Source of the DNA: Aulostomus chinensis | Taxonomy: Eukaryota > Chordata > Actinopteri > Syngnathiformes > Aulostomidae | DNA: 64,000 nt | NCBI GenBank assembly: GCA_037954235.1 | Contig: JBBMOA010000012.1 | Span: 13,282,644-13,346,643 of the forward strand | Reading direction: 5' to 3' | In this document: piece after piece, positions 62,101-64,000 of the stretch | How positions within the stretch are numbered: position 1 is the first letter of the stretch | How the letters are laid out: every line of letters begins with the position of its first letter | The notes under the pieces: model-generated | The model's database searches: none | Told to the model about the DNA's origin: nothing | What the model saw: only the letters and a program-made list of their open reading frames with translations | Made by a program: the position numbers and the translations under genes

Positions 62101-62567
62101 TAAAAGCCACCAGCTAGAATATACTCTCTCATTTCCATATGTTGGACACCCTATTGGATTTATAAAATGATATGGCTTCATTCATTATTCATACTGGAGT
62201 TATTACCATTTTCCTCCCGGTCAGGGAAACATTATGGGATCCCAGTTTGCCTAATGCGTCCTTGCTGCTGGTGCTGCTGGTGCTGCTGAGAGAAGTGGTC
62301 ACAACTGAGTAGTTAGCGTGCTCCCCTGCGCATCGCAGACAAGAGCGCTGTGTCATTCAAGTGACCCGTGAATCTTTAATACGAGCGAAGTGACGACAAA
62401 AAAAAGAAATAAAGTGACGAGGGTGAATTGTGGGATTAAATATTCCTGACACATGTTTAAAAAAAACAAAACAAAAACATCCAATCCAGCTCAGCATACA
62501 GTGGTTACAGCGATCAGCAGGCTCCATTTGGACACGATGTCCTACGATGATACTAAAGCTGCGTCAC

Positions 62568-62607
<40 letters not shown>

Positions 62608-62608
62608 G
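62568..62608. repeat. (GTT)n microsatellite
   Basis: About 13 uninterrupted TGT/GTT triplets. Confidence 0.95.
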
Positions 62609-63131
62609 CGATGAATAAGAATTTCACACCGCAGCAAACAGGGTTGTAAGCTAATTTGTCACACGCTTATCATGGCCTATTCATCACAGACCTGGTAATT
62701 ACCACAATGAGCTAAAAGATAACCCCCCCTTGCCCCCCTTGCCCCCCCACTCCCTCCCTCCAGCAATGGTCAGCCTGTAAAACCAAGATGTGTTGGCACC
62801 TTTATGATATAAATACTCACACACACCCTGGGCATAAGAAAGCTGTCAACAGAACATTTGTTTTCCATTTTTCACCACCTAAAGCATTTCGAGCTAAAGG
62901 GAGAAAAAGAGACAAGGCGTTAAAACTTGTGGAGTAATATGAACTATTTTGCCCCTTGGTAAAGTTTGGTGCTTTAACAGATGGGGCTTCAATAGGCTCC
63001 TTTTTTATTTAGTGCAACCGGAATGTCTGGATTTCCGTTCTACAAGCTCTCACCACCACATGTGCTTAGTTGTGGTTTGCACATTTAATGCATAAACATG
63101 CAGTATATTCACTTGTTCACGCATGCACGCA

Positions 63132-63132
<1 letters not shown>

Positions 63133-63167
<35 letters not shown>
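63133..63167. repeat. (CA)n microsatellite
   Basis: CA run. A further C-run plus CA compound tract lies at 63307-63355. Confidence 0.9.
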
Positions 63168-63168
<1 letters not shown>

Positions 63169-64000
63169 CACTGTTCTCTCTTAATGCCCGTTCATTACTA
63201 AACATTTGGCTGACTGAGAGACACAAGTGCATGTCAAGTGAACTGTAAGACGAGGGGTGTCAGAGGTGCGTGATTTGACCCACGCATGGAAATAAGCTGT
63301 TATGACCCCCCCCCCACACACACACACACACACACACCCACCCCCACACACACACCTCCATCCTACCGTAAATAGATCAAAGCACATCTGTTTCAGTGTC
63401 TAGCAGCCACACATCTATAATTGCAAACTGGCCTTAATGGCTCAGAGCGACCCATCAGATGCTAAACAGTTTGGACACAGGAGATGTTAAAGCATATGAG
63501 CGGAGTGTTACCATCAGTAATGACTGGACGGGGAATTCTCTGGAGCCACAGTGGTGGCTGTCTGGTCTCTGGCTGACTGAAATAGATATCACAACTTGGG
63601 CCCAAGGAAGGAGGTCCTGAGGGGCCGGAGCTGACCACACAGCTGAGATGGTGGTCAGAACGGTGGGATTAAAGGTTTGGTTCAGACTCCAGGGCAATGT
63701 TATGCTAACAACAGCATATTCCGGGATTTGGGTTTAGAGTAATCTAAAAGGTTATGTTTTGGGTATAAGAGAAAAACCGAGAGCAATCAATGGTTTCAAA
63801 TCAGGTCTTGGGGAGCTGGAGCTGGTCTTGGCTGAATGGATAAGTACTGAGTGACAAGACAAGCCTCAAGTTGGCCAGTTGTCACAGTGTGACACTGATT
63901 CAGCCTAATGAGCGTAGAGCTGTCACCACACATCTGCCTCTCACTCACTTGTAGAATCTGGCAGACTTCGAACCTGCTGGAGTCACTGCTAGTTGCTGGA

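Larger units (their letters stand above)
57116..64000. other. 5' flank of clybl, no recognisable gene
   Basis: About 6.9 kb of mostly low-complexity and AT-rich DNA: G run at 57435-57444, poly(A) at about 57587-57605, C17 at 58135-58151, CA, CCA, GTT and compound tracts. In human the upstream neighbour TM9SF2 lies on the same strand as CLYBL. Its C-terminus would be expected on the minus strand here, but no matching exon is seen. Weak candidates for a last exon of an upstream gene are described in the findings. Confidence 0.6.

Overview
This window is vertebrate, and almost certainly teleost, genomic DNA. It shows intron-split coding exons with GT-AG junctions, very many (CA)n/(GT)n microsatellites, and remnants of fish-type non-LTR retrotransposons and short DNA-transposon copies. 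There are no bacterial features: no operons, no Shine-Dalgarno-led ORFs, no CRISPR array. I could not assign a species.

One gene can be built with confidence: clybl (citramalyl-CoA lyase, mitochondrial, CitE/HpcH aldolase family). It lies on the minus strand and fills most of the window. Six exons are visible, at 57000-56957, 25676-25463, 13583-13395, 8250-8149, 5634-5541 and 4703-4536. All junction phases agree, and together they give about 271 residues that follow human CLYBL almost without gaps. The last roughly 70 residues, including the C-terminal catalytic aspartate, must lie left of position 1. Intron 1 is about 31 kb and intron 2 about 12 kb. A short TATA-less promoter with two CCAAT boxes and a GC box sits at 57001-57115.

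Region by region: 1-4535 is the start of intron 6. 4704-5540 is intron 5, with an odd CpG/ETS/GC-box patch. 5635-8148 is intron 4, with a 20-copy 19-bp minisatellite that has higher-order structure. 8251-13394 is intron 3. 13584-25462 is intron 2. 25677-56956 is intron 1, which holds a decayed RTE-like LINE, a decayed L2-like LINE, a short inverted-repeat element with relatives, many microsatellites and several stretches that look like conserved non-coding DNA. 57001-64000 is the 5' flank, with no gene I can name.

In human, CLYBL lies between TM9SF2 and ZIC5/ZIC2. If that order holds here, the ZIC pair lies to the left, and the non-coding DNA of the clybl introns may hold regulatory elements for it. 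This is inference from synteny only. I found no new protein system. The better leads are the minisatellite, the inverted-repeat element family, the hypermutable CGA codon shared with a known human null site, and two unexplained exon-like ORFs.
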